In this document: positions 8,767 to 16,188 of the stretch, piece by piece
Layout: every line of letters starts with the position of its first letter
How positions within the stretch are numbered: the stretch's first letter is position 1
Assembly: GCA_964629975.1 (NCBI GenBank)
Contig: CAZVUN010000013.1
Location: forward strand, 1-38,185
DNA: 38,185 nt
From: G020354085 sp964629975
GTDB lineage: Bacteria > Pseudomonadota > Gammaproteobacteria > Acidiferrobacterales > Sulfurifustaceae
Direction of reading: 5' to 3'
Notes under the pieces: model-generated
What the model was told of the DNA's origin: nothing
What the model saw: the letters and a program-made list of their open reading frames with translations, nothing else
The model's database searches: none
Made by a program: the position numbers and the translations under genes

Positions 8767-8842
8767 GGTCTCGGGTCTCGCGTTCCGGGTTCCGGGTTGG
8801 CGTCCTTGACTCGAGACACGCGACCCGCGAGCCGAAACTCTG
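8767..8842 (+). repeat. Spacer repeat, family 1 copy (fliQ-fliR)
   Basis: The spacer between fliQ and fliR holds GTCTCGCGTTCCGGGTTCC followed by TTGGC and GACTCGAGAC. It aligns with the fliN-fliO spacer (GTCTCACGTTTCTGGTTTC, then TTGGC and GACTCGCGAC) and more loosely with the fliE-fliF spacer. The element ends directly at the fliR start codon. I see the similarity by eye only, and the element's boundaries are approximate. The gapped pairing of GGGTCTCGCG with CGCGACCC suggests a foldable structure. Confidence 0.55.
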
Positions 8843-9112
8843 TTAGCCGATCAATGTCGGAATGCTCTCGATGAGCCCGCGCGCGTAGTCCATCATGGTC
8901 TGCAGCGTCCAAGAACCGGTGAACACCAGCACCAGCACCGCCACGATCAGCTTCGGCACGAACGACAGCGTGAGCTCATTGATCTGGGTGGCGGCCTGGA
9001 ACATGCCGACCGCCAGGCCCACCACCAGCACCGCGACCAGCATGGGGGCGGCCAGCAGCACGGTGATCTGCATCGCCTGCTGACCGATCGAAATCACGGT
9101 GTCCGGAGTCAT
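8843..9112 (-). CDS. fliQ: Flagellar export gate protein FliQ
   Basis: FliQ is a small two-helix membrane subunit of the FliPQR export channel. The 89-residue protein starts MTPDTVISIGQQAM and has two long hydrophobic segments (about 15-40 and 50-75) around the conserved ATQINELTLSFVPKL. Size and motif match the family exactly. The ATG at 9112 lies 13 bases after the fliP stop; only a weak purine-rich GAGGG precedes it. It belongs to the fliL-to-fliR series. Confidence 0.97.
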   Translation of the reverse strand: MTPDTVISIGQQAMQITVLLAAPMLVAVLVVGLAVGMFQAATQINELTLSFVPKLIVAVLVLVFTGSWTLQTMMDYARGLIESIPTLIG

Positions 9113-9125
9113 GGCACGGTTGCCC

Positions 9126-9881
9126 TCAGGTGTAGAAGCTGGCCGCGAGCGTGCCCATGATCAGCGCCCAGCCGTCGACCAGCACGAACAGCATGAGCTT
9201 GAACGGAAACGAGATGATCATGGGCGACAGCATCATCATGCCCATGGCCATGAGCACGCTCGCGACCACGAGATCGATGATGAGAAACGGGATGAACAGC
9301 AGGAAGCCGATCTGGAAGGCGGTGTTGAGCTCGCTCGTGACGAACGCCGGCACCAGCACCGTGAACGGCACCGGCTCGCCCTCCCTCAGGCCCTCGCGCC
9401 CCGACAGGCGAACGAACAGCGCCAGGTCCGCCTCGCGCGTCTGCTTGAGCATGAAGGTGCGGAACGGCTCGGCCGCACGCTTGAGCGCGTCCTCGGCCGC
9501 CAGCTGGTTCTTGAGATACGGCTGCAGGCCGTCGTCGTTGGCCTTGTTGAGCACCGGCGCCATCACGAAGAACGTGAGGAACAGCGCAAGCCCCAGCAGG
9601 ATCTGGTTGGACGGGGTCTGCGCCGTGCCCATCGCCTGGCGCAGGATCGCCATGACGATGATGATGCGCGTGAACGAGGTCATCATCATGAGCGCTGCCG
9701 GCAACAGCGTGAGCGCTGTCATGAACAGCAGTACCTGGATGCTCACGCTGTAGGTCTGCGTGCCGCCCGGACCGGTGGTCACGGAGATCGCGGTGAGCCC
9801 CGGATCGGCGGCCCATGCCGACGGCACGCACCCGAGCGTGCCGCACAAGACGAGCAACAGTCGAATCACCGCCGCCACCAT
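9126..9881 (-). CDS. fliP: Flagellar export gate protein FliP
   Basis: FliP forms most of the export channel pore. The 251-residue protein has a cleavable signal peptide (MVAAVIRLLLVLCGTLGC to SAWA-ADPG), which is typical of FliP, then hydrophobic segments with the signatures MMTSFTRIIIVMAILRQAMGT and FLLFIPFLIIDLVVAS (each cited in part). The open frame extends upstream through fliO in another frame, but the start is the ATG at 9881, two bases after the fliO TGA, with GAGG nine bases upstream. The conserved Met-rich MAMGMMMLSPMI segment is present. fliQ follows after 13 bases. Confidence 0.97.
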   Translation of the reverse strand: MVAAVIRLLLVLCGTLGCVPSAWAADPGLTAISVTTGPGGTQTYSVSIQVLLFMTALTLLPAALMMMTSFTRIIIVMAILRQAMGTAQTPSNQILLGLALFLTFFVMAPVLNKANDDGLQPYLKNQLAAEDALKRAAEPFRTFMLKQTREADLALFVRLSGREGLREGEPVPFTVLVPAFVTSELNTAFQIGFLLFIPFLIIDLVVASVLMAMGMMMLSPMIISFPFKLMLFVLVDGWALIMGTLAASFYT

Positions 9882-9883
9882 GG

Positions 9884-10405
9884 TCAGCGCCTCATCAGCT
9901 GCGCGAGGCGCTCGGCGAATCCGCCAACGCGCCCTCCCTGGCGCGCGGCCCTCGCCTCGCTCCCATCGGCGAATCCGCCAACGCGCCCTCCCTGGCGCGC
10001 GGCCCTCGCCTCGCTCCCATCGGCGAAGCCGCCAGCCGCGGGTGTGAGCGTCGGGCCGCCCACCGCAACCGGGCGTGCCAGGACGTGAAGGGTCTGTACG
10101 CGTCCCGGCGCCACCCCGAGCAGCAGCTGCTGATCGCCCACCTGCATCAACACCACGCGCTCGCGCGCCCCGAGCGACACGCCGCCCAGGATGCGCAACG
10201 CCCCGCCCGCCGGGCCGGAGAACTTGCCGAGGCGGCGCAGCAGGAAGGCGCCGAGCGCGATCGCCGCCAGCACCACGAACAGGCCGAACACGAGCTGCAC
10301 GATGCTGCCGGCGCCCACGGCCTCGCCCGGCCTGGCCGCCAGTACCAATTGCGGCCACTGGCCGAGGGTCAGCAGCGCGAGGAATCTGCGGGTGGAGGCC
10401 GGCAT
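9884..10405 (-). CDS. fliO: Flagellar assembly protein FliO with repeat-bearing C-terminal tail
   Basis: FliO is a bitopic membrane protein that helps FliP oligomerise. The 173-residue protein has an N-terminal hydrophobic segment, a main membrane helix (about 40-60, IVQLVFGLFVVLAAIALGA) and the small cytoplasmic domain with GGVSLGARERVVLMQVGDQQLLLG (cited as GGVSLGARERVV and QVGDQQLLLG). The tail is odd: an 18-residue unit, GFADGSEARAARQGGRVG, occurs twice in a row and begins a third time. It is encoded by a 54-bp direct repeat that looks like an inserted intergenic element. The start at 10405 (ATG) is preferred to an in-frame GTG at 10423; neither has a good ribosome site, since a spacer repeat lies upstream. 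Confidence 0.9.
   Translation of the reverse strand: MPASTRRFLALLTLGQWPQLVLAARPGEAVGAGSIVQLVFGLFVVLAAIALGAFLLRRLGKFSGPAGGALRILGGVSLGARERVVLMQVGDQQLLLGVAPGRVQTLHVLARPVAVGGPTLTPAAGGFADGSEARAARQGGRVGGFADGSEARAARQGGRVGGFAERLAQLMRR
9912..10033. repeat. 54-bp tandem direct repeat inside fliO (two full copies and a partial third)
   Basis: On the plus strand the unit TCGGCGAATCCGCCAACG... begins at 9912, repeats exactly at 9966, and starts again at 10020 with a base change after about nine bases. The 54-bp length keeps the fliO frame (18 residues per unit). Within each unit CGCGCC and GGCGCG can pair around a six-base loop, so the unit resembles a REP-like palindromic element. A related copy lies in the flgK-flgL spacer at about 35479-35528 in the opposite orientation. 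Exact tandem copies are prone to gain or loss by slippage. Confidence 0.9.
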
Positions 10406-10482
10406 AGTGGTTTTCCGTCTCACGTTTCTGGTTTCGGGACCCGGGTGTTGGCTTGCGACTCGCGACTTGATGCCCGCAACGC
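10406..10482 (+). repeat. Spacer repeat, family 1 copy (fliN-fliO)
   Basis: The spacer between fliN and fliO carries GTCTCACGTTTCTGGTTTC, TTGGC and GACTCGCGAC in the same order as the fliQ-fliR spacer at 8767. It sits next to the fliO start and leaves no recognisable ribosome site there. The copy is degenerate and its borders are approximate. Confidence 0.5.
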
Positions 10483-10830
10483 CTACTTCAGTTTCTGCAC
10501 CCGTTCGGCCGCGCTGATGACGTCGGTCAGGCGGATGCCGAACTTCTCGTTGACCACCACGACCTCGCCGTGCGCGATGAGCGTGCCGTTGACCAGCACA
10601 TCGAGCGGCTCACCCGCCAGGCGCTCGAGCTCGACCACCGAGCCCTGGTTGAGCTGCAGCAGATTGCGGATGCTGATGCGCGCCCGGCCGATCTCCATCG
10701 AGATCGTCACCGGAATGTCGAGCAGGTGATCGAGCGAGGCTTCCTGCCCGGGCTTGCCGGCATCGGGCTGGAAGGTCGGCAGCGGTGCCGGTGCGTAATC
10801 GGCGGCGGCGGTATTGGCGGTGTCACTCAT
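10483..10830 (-). CDS. fliN: Flagellar motor switch protein FliN
   Basis: FliN forms the lower C ring of the rotor and also docks the FliH-FliI export complex. The 115-residue protein has a short Ala/Pro-rich N-terminus and the SpoA/SPOA domain (about 40-115) with IPVTISMEIGRARISIRNLL (cited in part), LNQGSVVELERLAGEPLDVLVNG (in part) and GEVVVVNEKFGIRLTDV. The ATG at 10830 follows GGAG. It starts 30 bases after fliM. Size and motifs are standard. Confidence 0.97.
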   Translation of the reverse strand: MSDTANTAAADYAPAPLPTFQPDAGKPGQEASLDHLLDIPVTISMEIGRARISIRNLLQLNQGSVVELERLAGEPLDVLVNGTLIAHGEVVVVNEKFGIRLTDVISAAERVQKLK

Positions 10831-10860
10831 GGTCTCGCTCCTGCGACCTGCGGGTCGCGC

Positions 10861-11865
10861 TCACGCACCCGGCCCGCTGGCCAGGCGCTTCGGTTCGTCG
10901 TTGCTGATGCGGCTCAGAATCTTCAAGGCGCTCGAGCCGCGCGACACGCCGTACTGCGCGCGGAACACCGGCACGTTCTCGACGCGCGCGGTCACATGGC
11001 GCGGCAGGTCGATCGGGATCACGTCGCCGGGCTTCAGGCGCATGATGTCGCCGAGGGTGAGCTCGGTCTCGGCGAGGATCGCGCGCAGCTCCACCTTGGC
11101 CTCCTTGACCTCGGCGGCGAGCGACGCCGGCCAGCGCTCGTCCATCTCCTGCCGGTCGCTCTGCATGCCGGCCTGCAGCAGCTCGCGCAGCGGCTCGATC
11201 ATGGCGTACGGCACGGTCAGGTGGATGTCGCCGCCCCCGCCCTCGAGCTCGACGTGGAAGCTGTTGACCACCACCACCTCGGTCGGGCTCACGATATTGG
11301 CGAACTGCGGGTTCATCTCGTGGTTGATGAACTCGATCGACAACTTCGCCACCGGCAGCCAGGCCTCGGCGAAGTCCTTGAGCGTCTGCGTGAGGATCAT
11401 CTGGATCACGCGCCGCTCGGTGAGCGTGAAGTCGCGCCCCTCGATCTTGGTGTAGAAGCGCCCGTCGCCGCCGAAGAAGTTGTCGACCAGCGTGAACACC
11501 AGCTTCGGATCGAATACCACCAGCCCGGTGCCGCGCAGCGGGCGGATGCGCACCAGGTTGAGACTGGTCGGCACCAGCAGGCTGTGCACGTACTGCGAGA
11601 ACTTCACGGTCTGCACGCCGCCCACCGAGATCTCGGGCGTGCGGCGCAGGAAGTTGAACAGCGTGGTACGGAAGTAGCGCGCGAAACGCTCGTTGATCAT
11701 CTCGAGCGTCGGCATGCGCCCGCGGATGATGCGCTCCTGGCTGGTGAGGTCGTAGGGGCGCGCCTCGCCGTCCTGCACCTGCGGGTCCTGGGTCGAGACG
11801 GCACCGTCGTTGACGCCGTGCAGCAGTGCGTCGATTTCGTCCTGCGACAGGATGTCCTGGGCCAT
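10861..11865 (-). CDS. fliM: Flagellar motor switch protein FliM
   Basis: FliM is the C-ring protein that binds CheY-P and reverses motor rotation. The 334-residue protein starts with the CheY-binding peptide ILSQDEIDALLHGV (residues 5-18). A middle CheC-like domain contains GGDGRFYTKIEGRDFT, and a C-terminal SpoA domain ends with PVFRAQYGVSRG. The ATG at 11865 lies six bases after the fliL stop, with no strong ribosome site, so coupling to fliL translation is likely. Family length is normal. The N-terminal peptide resembles two motifs in the CheA linker (see finding). Confidence 0.97.
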   Translation of the reverse strand: MAQDILSQDEIDALLHGVNDGAVSTQDPQVQDGEARPYDLTSQERIIRGRMPTLEMINERFARYFRTTLFNFLRRTPEISVGGVQTVKFSQYVHSLLVPTSLNLVRIRPLRGTGLVVFDPKLVFTLVDNFFGGDGRFYTKIEGRDFTLTERRVIQMILTQTLKDFAEAWLPVAKLSIEFINHEMNPQFANIVSPTEVVVVNSFHVELEGGGGDIHLTVPYAMIEPLRELLQAGMQSDRQEMDERWPASLAAEVKEAKVELRAILAETELTLGDIMRLKPGDVIPIDLPRHVTARVENVPVFRAQYGVSRGSSALKILSRISNDEPKRLASGPGA

Positions 11866-11871
11866 GGCGCG

Positions 11872-12552
11872 TTACTGCATCACGAAGCTGGTGAAGTACA
11901 GCTGCTCGATCACCGGCTTGCCGGTACGCTCGGCCAGGATCTTCTGCACCTCGCTCTGGGCGTCGGCGCGGACCTTCTCCTTGCCTTCCCGCGTGGCGAT
12001 TGACTGGCGTGTCTGGCTGGAGAACAGCATCACCAGATTGTTGCGGATGACCGGCATGTGCTTTTTCACGGTCTCGGGCATGGTCGCGTCGTGCGCCATC
12101 ACCGACACGCCGACCTGCAGGTAGCGCATCTGGTGCTCGTCCTGGAAATTGACCACGAACGGCTGCTCGAAGTCGAAGTACACGGCGGTCTTGCTCTTCG
12201 CGGCCTTGTCTTGCTCGTCGGCCTCGCCTTCCTTCGCTCCCTTGTCCTCGTCCGCTTCGCCCTTGGCAGCGTCTTGCTCTTCCTTGTCAGCCGCCTTGTC
12301 CTCGGCCTCCTCGTCCTTGCGGGCGGTCTTCTTGGCCGCGGTCTTGGCCTTGGCGCTCTGCTTCTTCGCCGCGGGTTCGTCCTTGCTGAGCAGGCTGGTG
12401 GCGAGCAGCGTGCCGCCCACGCTGGTCGCGACCAGCGCCAGCACGCCGACCGCGATCAGGATCAGCTTCTTGGCCGAGCCGGACGACTTCGTCTTGCGCT
12501 CCGATGCGTCGTCGCCGTCGTCGTCCTTCGGCGGGTCTTTGTCCTTGGCCAT
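11872..12552 (-). CDS. fliL: Flagellar basal body protein FliL with long charged linker
   Basis: FliL is a single-pass inner-membrane protein that forms rings around the stators and supports motor torque. The 226-residue product has a charged cytoplasmic start, a membrane helix (residues 30-52), and a C-terminal periplasmic domain (about 122-226) starting YFDFEQPFVVNF and ending TSFVMQ. Between them lies an unusual linker of about 65 residues (57-121), almost all Ala, Lys, Glu and Asp. Start chosen at the ATG at 12552, with GGAGG eight bases upstream and a sigma-54 like promoter at 12592-12607. The in-frame ATG at 12603 falls within that promoter and is unlikely to be used. Confidence 0.94.
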   Translation of the reverse strand: MAKDKDPPKDDDGDDASERKTKSSGSAKKLILIAVGVLALVATSVGGTLLATSLLSKDEPAAKKQSAKAKTAAKKTARKDEEAEDKAADKEEQDAAKGEADEDKGAKEGEADEQDKAAKSKTAVYFDFEQPFVVNFQDEHQMRYLQVGVSVMAHDATMPETVKKHMPVIRNNLVMLFSSQTRQSIATREGKEKVRADAQSEVQKILAERTGKPVIEQLYFTSFVMQ

Positions 12553-12591
12553 GTCCGGCGCCTCCACGCGGGGGGTGTGTCGCCGGTCGAT

Positions 12592-12607
12592 AGCAATGCG
12601 CATGCCA
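12592..12607 (-). promoter_or_regulatory. Sigma-54 type promoter of fliL operon
   Basis: The minus strand reads TGGCAT-GCGCA-TTGCT, against the consensus TGGCAC-N5-TTGCW, with the essential GG and GC ten bases apart. The expected start of transcription is near 12582, about 30 bases before the fliL ATG. The rest of the spacer from 12608 to 12765, up to the fliK stop, shows no other clear signal. FleR or FleQ control is inferred from the family. Confidence 0.7.
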
Positions 12608-12765
12608 CCGCAGTTTTGTGCTTCAACTTACTGGATTCATTGCACAAAGTGCGCGCTTCGGGATGCGCGGCAGACAGAATATTGGCGCGCGTCCGCAGTC
12701 CGCAGGCAAAGCAGCCGGCGAGCGCCAAAGTTTTGGTGGGCGCGGCGTGCGCCGGCGCCGCGTGC

Positions 12766-13854
12766 TCAGGCGTACAGATCGACCAGCCCGTGACGTGCCG
12801 GCAGCGGCAGCGCCTGGGCCGCCGCCGGGACATGCCCGTCGCGCTCGGCGAACTGGCGGGGCGCCTCGCCGTTGGCGGATTGCTGCCGGCCGTGGGCCAG
12901 CCATTGCTGCGACACGTTGACGTCCGCGAGCGTGAGGCCGCTCGCGGACAGCATCTCGCGCAACTTCGGCAGCGCGGCCTCGATGGCCTCGCGCACCACG
13001 GCCTGGCTTGCACCGAACTCGATATGGGTCTCGTTGTCGGTGACGTGGATCTGCACGTCGATCGGGCCGAGCTCCGGAGGATTGAGGTGCAACTCCGCGG
13101 ATTTGACCTGCTGTCCGGCGAGCCAAACGACGCGGTTGCCCAGGGCCTCGTCCCAGCCCGGCTGCCTGAACGGTACGGCGATCTCGCTGCGTAGCGTGCC
13201 GTCGGCGCTCGGCGCCGGCGTGCTGGCGAAGGTCGGCGCGAGCGTGGGCAGCGACGGCTCGATCTTGGCGGATGCCTCAGGTGCCCGGTCCGGGACCGCC
13301 AGGAGTGCGCCGGCCGGCTCAGGCCCTGCCGCGGCGCGCGGCAGCGCGACCGGCACTGGCGCCGCGCCGGCCGTGGCGGCGGCGTCGATCAAGTCCGGCC
13401 GTGGCATGGCAGGCGGCGCCGGCGGTGTCGCGCCCGCGAACGCGGCGGACAGCGCGTTCGCGTTTGCGCCCGCAGCGGGTGCGCGTGCCGTCGGCACCAT
13501 GGTCAGCGTGGCAAGCGCAAGGTCGGCCTCGCCCCCTTCGGCTGCGACCGCGAGCGGTGCGGCTTCGCTCGCGGCAATCGGTAACGGCACGGCCATCAGC
13601 GGATCGGGCGGCAAGGCATTGCCGCCGCCCGGCAAGATTTCGGCCGGCTTACCGGGTTCGGTGAGCGTGCCGGCAGCCGGCTCGCCGTCGCCTTGCAGAG
13701 CGGCAACCGCCTCCATCAACTCGGCAACGATCCCGGCAAACGGGACACTCGGCGGGATTTCTCCCCCCGCGGCGGGCGCCGTGGGCGCAAGATTGCCCGC
13801 ACCGCTGGCGGTCGGCGATTCCAGGTTGCTGAGCAACGGCAAGGTCTCGGGCAT
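12766..13854 (-). CDS. fliK: Flagellar hook-length control protein FliK
   Basis: FliK is the secreted ruler that measures the hook and triggers the FlhB substrate switch. The 362-residue protein has a long low-complexity region rich in Ala, Pro and Gly (about 1-225). The conserved C-terminal domain (about 230-330) contains VKSAELHLNPPELGPIDVQI (cited in part as SAELHLNPPELGPIDVQI) and LREMLSASGLTLADVNV. The N-terminal part is poorly conserved in all FliK proteins. The ATG at 13854 follows GAGGA and a perfect sigma-54 promoter about 75 bases upstream. It is a separate transcription unit from fliEFGHIJ, and 213 bases separate it from fliL. Confidence 0.93.
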   Translation of the reverse strand: MPETLPLLSNLESPTASGAGNLAPTAPAAGGEIPPSVPFAGIVAELMEAVAALQGDGEPAAGTLTEPGKPAEILPGGGNALPPDPLMAVPLPIAASEAAPLAVAAEGGEADLALATLTMVPTARAPAAGANANALSAAFAGATPPAPPAMPRPDLIDAAATAGAAPVPVALPRAAAGPEPAGALLAVPDRAPEASAKIEPSLPTLAPTFASTPAPSADGTLRSEIAVPFRQPGWDEALGNRVVWLAGQQVKSAELHLNPPELGPIDVQIHVTDNETHIEFGASQAVVREAIEAALPKLREMLSASGLTLADVNVSQQWLAHGRQQSANGEAPRQFAERDGHVPAAAQALPLPARHGLVDLYA

Positions 13855-14355
13855 GGTGCGTAATCCTCGATTTGGCGGGAAAGTCGATTGTGCGTCAGCG
13901 AGTTAGTCAGCCGGGTGAGGTGCAAAAAGCAATCGTCGTGCCATACCCGGCGGATTACGGTGCAATTGGCAGACTGGACATGACGGCGCGCGGCGCGGCC
14001 GCTTGAAGCGCGCGCCGGTGCGTGTGGCGCGTGCGGTGATGTTGCGCAGCGGGCGTTGTCGTGCCAGCTGCACGCACCGGCCCGCGCAGGTGTCGGCAGG
14101 CGATGGCCGCGCGCCTCGGCGCGCGCGGCAGGCAATGGGCTTCGTGCGCGGGGTGCCGTAGGCGTGACATCACGCCGGCCAGCCAGCCACTCCCTGTGAC
14201 CGCGACGGCGATCCGTCGCCGCGCGGCAGTGACCGTCCTGTCAGCCGGCTGGTCGCGTTGATGCAATCATCCCTGTGCCCGGTGGTGCTCCGTGGCGCCA
14301 GATTCCCGTCCTGGGAAATCCCTCGTGCAGGTCATTAGCAATCCGTGTACCAGGG
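13855..14355. other. Noncoding spacer fliJ-fliK
   Basis: This 501-base gap has no convincing gene; the frames in it lack ribosome sites and protein-like composition. It holds the fliK sigma-54 promoter (13928-13943) and GC-rich hairpins: GCCGCGCGC paired with GCGCGCGGC at 14106-14129, and GCGACGG with CCGTCGC around 14204-14221. None is followed by a T tract, so they are weak candidates for ending fliEFGHIJ transcription. The gap is the longest noncoding stretch in the window. Confidence 0.6.
13928..13943 (-). promoter_or_regulatory. Sigma-54 type promoter of fliK
   Basis: The minus strand reads TGGCAC-GACGA-TTGCT, a full match to the sigma-54 consensus TGGCACG-N4-TTGCW. Transcription should start near 13917, giving a leader of about 62 bases before fliK. 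This is one of the best sigma-54 sites in the window. The enhancer sites for FleQ or FleR cannot be identified by eye. Confidence 0.85.
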
Positions 14356-14802
14356 TCAGTGCCCGTCGCGCTCGGACACGCCGCGCAAGACGTGCTCGTC
14401 GAGCTCTTTCTGCTCGTGCTGGGCCTGCTCGCGCGCGGCCTGGTCCTGATAGCGCAGCACAACCTTGTCGAGCGCCGCCACGCGCGTGCGCGTGGCGCTC
14501 CAGCGCCGCCGGCGCCGCTCGAACTCGGTGCGGGCATCCGCGACCTTGGCCTGCTGGTAACCGATGGCCTCGTCCAGGCGTGCAATGAAACCGCGAAATT
14601 CGCTCAGCTTGAGCGCGTCGGTGCCGTGATTGCCGGTCTCGCGCATGCGCGCGACGTATTCCTCGCGATAGCGCAGCAGCTCGGTGAGACGCGCCTCGAG
14701 GGCATCGACCACCTTGCGGTATTCACCGAGCTCGCGCGCGGCGTCGCGTTCGCGCGCCAGCGCGACGCGCGTTGCCGGCTCCAGACGTTCCGAACGATCC
14801 AT
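14356..14802 (-). CDS. fliJ: Flagellar export protein FliJ
   Basis: FliJ is a coiled-coil export chaperone that inserts into the FliI ATPase ring like the gamma subunit of F-type ATPases, and links it to FlhA. The 148-residue protein is almost wholly helical and highly charged, with heptad-like Arg/Glu-rich stretches (for example ELLRYREEYVARM and QAAREQAQHEQKELDEHVL) and no predicted membrane segment. Sequence conservation in FliJ is low, so the call rests on size, coiled-coil character and position after fliI. The ATG at 14802 follows GGGGG. It starts 15 bases after the fliI stop. Confidence 0.92.
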   Translation of the reverse strand: MDRSERLEPATRVALARERDAARELGEYRKVVDALEARLTELLRYREEYVARMRETGNHGTDALKLSEFRGFIARLDEAIGYQQAKVADARTEFERRRRRWSATRTRVAALDKVVLRYQDQAAREQAQHEQKELDEHVLRGVSERDGH

Positions 14803-14817
14803 GGCTTGCCCCCTTGG

Positions 14818-16188
14818 TTATGCCGTCCCCACGGCCTTGTCTTCCACGAGCTGCGCCAGCAGGCGCTGACTGTCGGCGAGCTTGACCGGCTCGTGCATGC
14901 CCTGCTGCAGGAACTGCATGAGCCGCGGGTAGTAACCGACCGCCTCGTCGACGCGCGGGTCCGAGCCCGGCGTGTAGGCACCGACGCTGATCAGGTCGCG
15001 ATGCGCCTGGTAGGTCGAATACAGCTGGCGGAAGCGGCGCATGGCCTGTTGCTGCTCCGGGCGCGTGATTTCCATGAAGGCGCGGCTGATGGAGGCCTCC
15101 ACGTCGATCGCCGGGTAGTGGCCGGCCTCGGCGAGCGCGCGCGACAGCACGATGTGACCGTCGAGGATGGCGCGCGCGGCATCGCCGATCGGATCGTTCT
15201 TGTCGTCACCCTCCACCAGCACGGTATAGAACGCGGTGATCGAGCCCGCGCCCTCGTCGCCGTTGCCGGCGCGTTCCACCAGGCTCGGCAGCTTGGCGAA
15301 TACCGACGGCGGGTAGCCCTTGGTGGCCGGCGGCTCGCCGATGGCGAGCGCGATCTCGCGCTGCGCCTGCGCGAAGCGCGTGAGCGAGTCCATGAGCAGC
15401 AGCACGTGGCGCCCCTGGTCGCGGAAGTACTCCGCGATGCTGGTCGCGAGCATCGCGCCCTGCAGGCGCATGAGTGGTGAATAGTCGGCCGGCACCGCCA
15501 CCACCACGGCACGGCGCAGGCCCTCGGGACCGAGGATGTTCTCGATGAACTCCTTGACCTCGCGCCCGCGCTCGCCGATCAGTCCGACCACGATCACGTC
15601 GGCCTCGGTGTAGCGCGTCATCATGCCGAGCAGCACGCTCTTGCCCACGCCGGAGCCTGCGAACAGGCCCATGCGCTGGCCGCGCCCGACGGTAAGCAGC
15701 GCATTGATCGCGCGCACCCCGACATCCAGCGGCTCGCGGATCGGACGGCGCGCGAGCGGATTGATCGAACGACCGGCGAGCGGCATGGTCGCGCTCGCAC
15801 GCACCGCGCCCTTGCCATCGAGCGGCCGCCCGGCGCCGTCGAGCACGCGCCCGAGCAGGCCGGGTCCCACGTGCGCGACGCCTACCTGCTGGGTCGGGAT
15901 GACGCGCGCGTTCGGACCCAGGCCGCGGATGTCGTCGGTGGGCATGAGGAAGAGCTTGTCGCCCGCGAAGCCCACGACCTCGGCCTCGACCGGCTTGTTG
16001 TCGGGGCCGACCACGCGGCAGCGCGCACCGATCGCGGCCTGGCAGCCGGCCGCCTCGAGCGTGAGCCCGACCATGCGCGTGAGCTTGCCCTCCACCACCA
16101 GCGGCGGCGGCGTGGTGATGCGCGCGCGGCACTCCTGCAGGCGTGCGCGCCACGCGGCACGGCGGGTCGCGGCGACGGCGTCAGTCAT
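14818..16188 (-). CDS. fliI: Flagellum-specific ATPase FliI
   Basis: FliI is the hexameric ATPase at the base of the export apparatus, related to the F1 beta subunit. The 456-residue protein has a beta-barrel N-terminal domain, the Walker A GSGVGKS (residues 178-184), GLIGERGREVKEF, a Walker B region LLLMDSLTRFAQAQREI, and the C-terminal segment with GAYTPGSDPRVDEA. The ATG at 16188 overlaps the end of fliH by eight bases, which indicates coupling. Length and motifs are normal for the family. Confidence 0.97.
   Translation of the reverse strand: MTDAVAATRRAAWRARLQECRARITTPPPLVVEGKLTRMVGLTLEAAGCQAAIGARCRVVGPDNKPVEAEVVGFAGDKLFLMPTDDIRGLGPNARVIPTQQVGVAHVGPGLLGRVLDGAGRPLDGKGAVRASATMPLAGRSINPLARRPIREPLDVGVRAINALLTVGRGQRMGLFAGSGVGKSVLLGMMTRYTEADVIVVGLIGERGREVKEFIENILGPEGLRRAVVVAVPADYSPLMRLQGAMLATSIAEYFRDQGRHVLLLMDSLTRFAQAQREIALAIGEPPATKGYPPSVFAKLPSLVERAGNGDEGAGSITAFYTVLVEGDDKNDPIGDAARAILDGHIVLSRALAEAGHYPAIDVEASISRAFMEITRPEQQQAMRRFRQLYSTYQAHRDLISVGAYTPGSDPRVDEAVGYYPRLMQFLQQGMHEPVKLADSQRLLAQLVEDKAVGTA

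Noticed and set aside
5134..8874. A 1246-codon open frame on the plus strand, opposite flhA, flhB and fliR
   Set aside because: It is the complement of well-conserved genes in GC-rich DNA. The protein is His/Arg/Gln-rich with no domain sense and no ribosome site.
9912..10033. CRISPR-like array
   Set aside because: The copies are directly adjacent with no spacers and lie in frame within fliO.
12636..12660. Second sigma-54 like site upstream of fliL (GCGCAC and GTGCA)
   Set aside because: It lacks the essential GG at the -24 position; it is a small palindrome only.
13716..14135. Possible gene in the fliJ-fliK spacer
   Set aside because: It overlaps the fliK start and promoter, lacks a ribosome site and has Arg/Ala/His-rich random-like composition.
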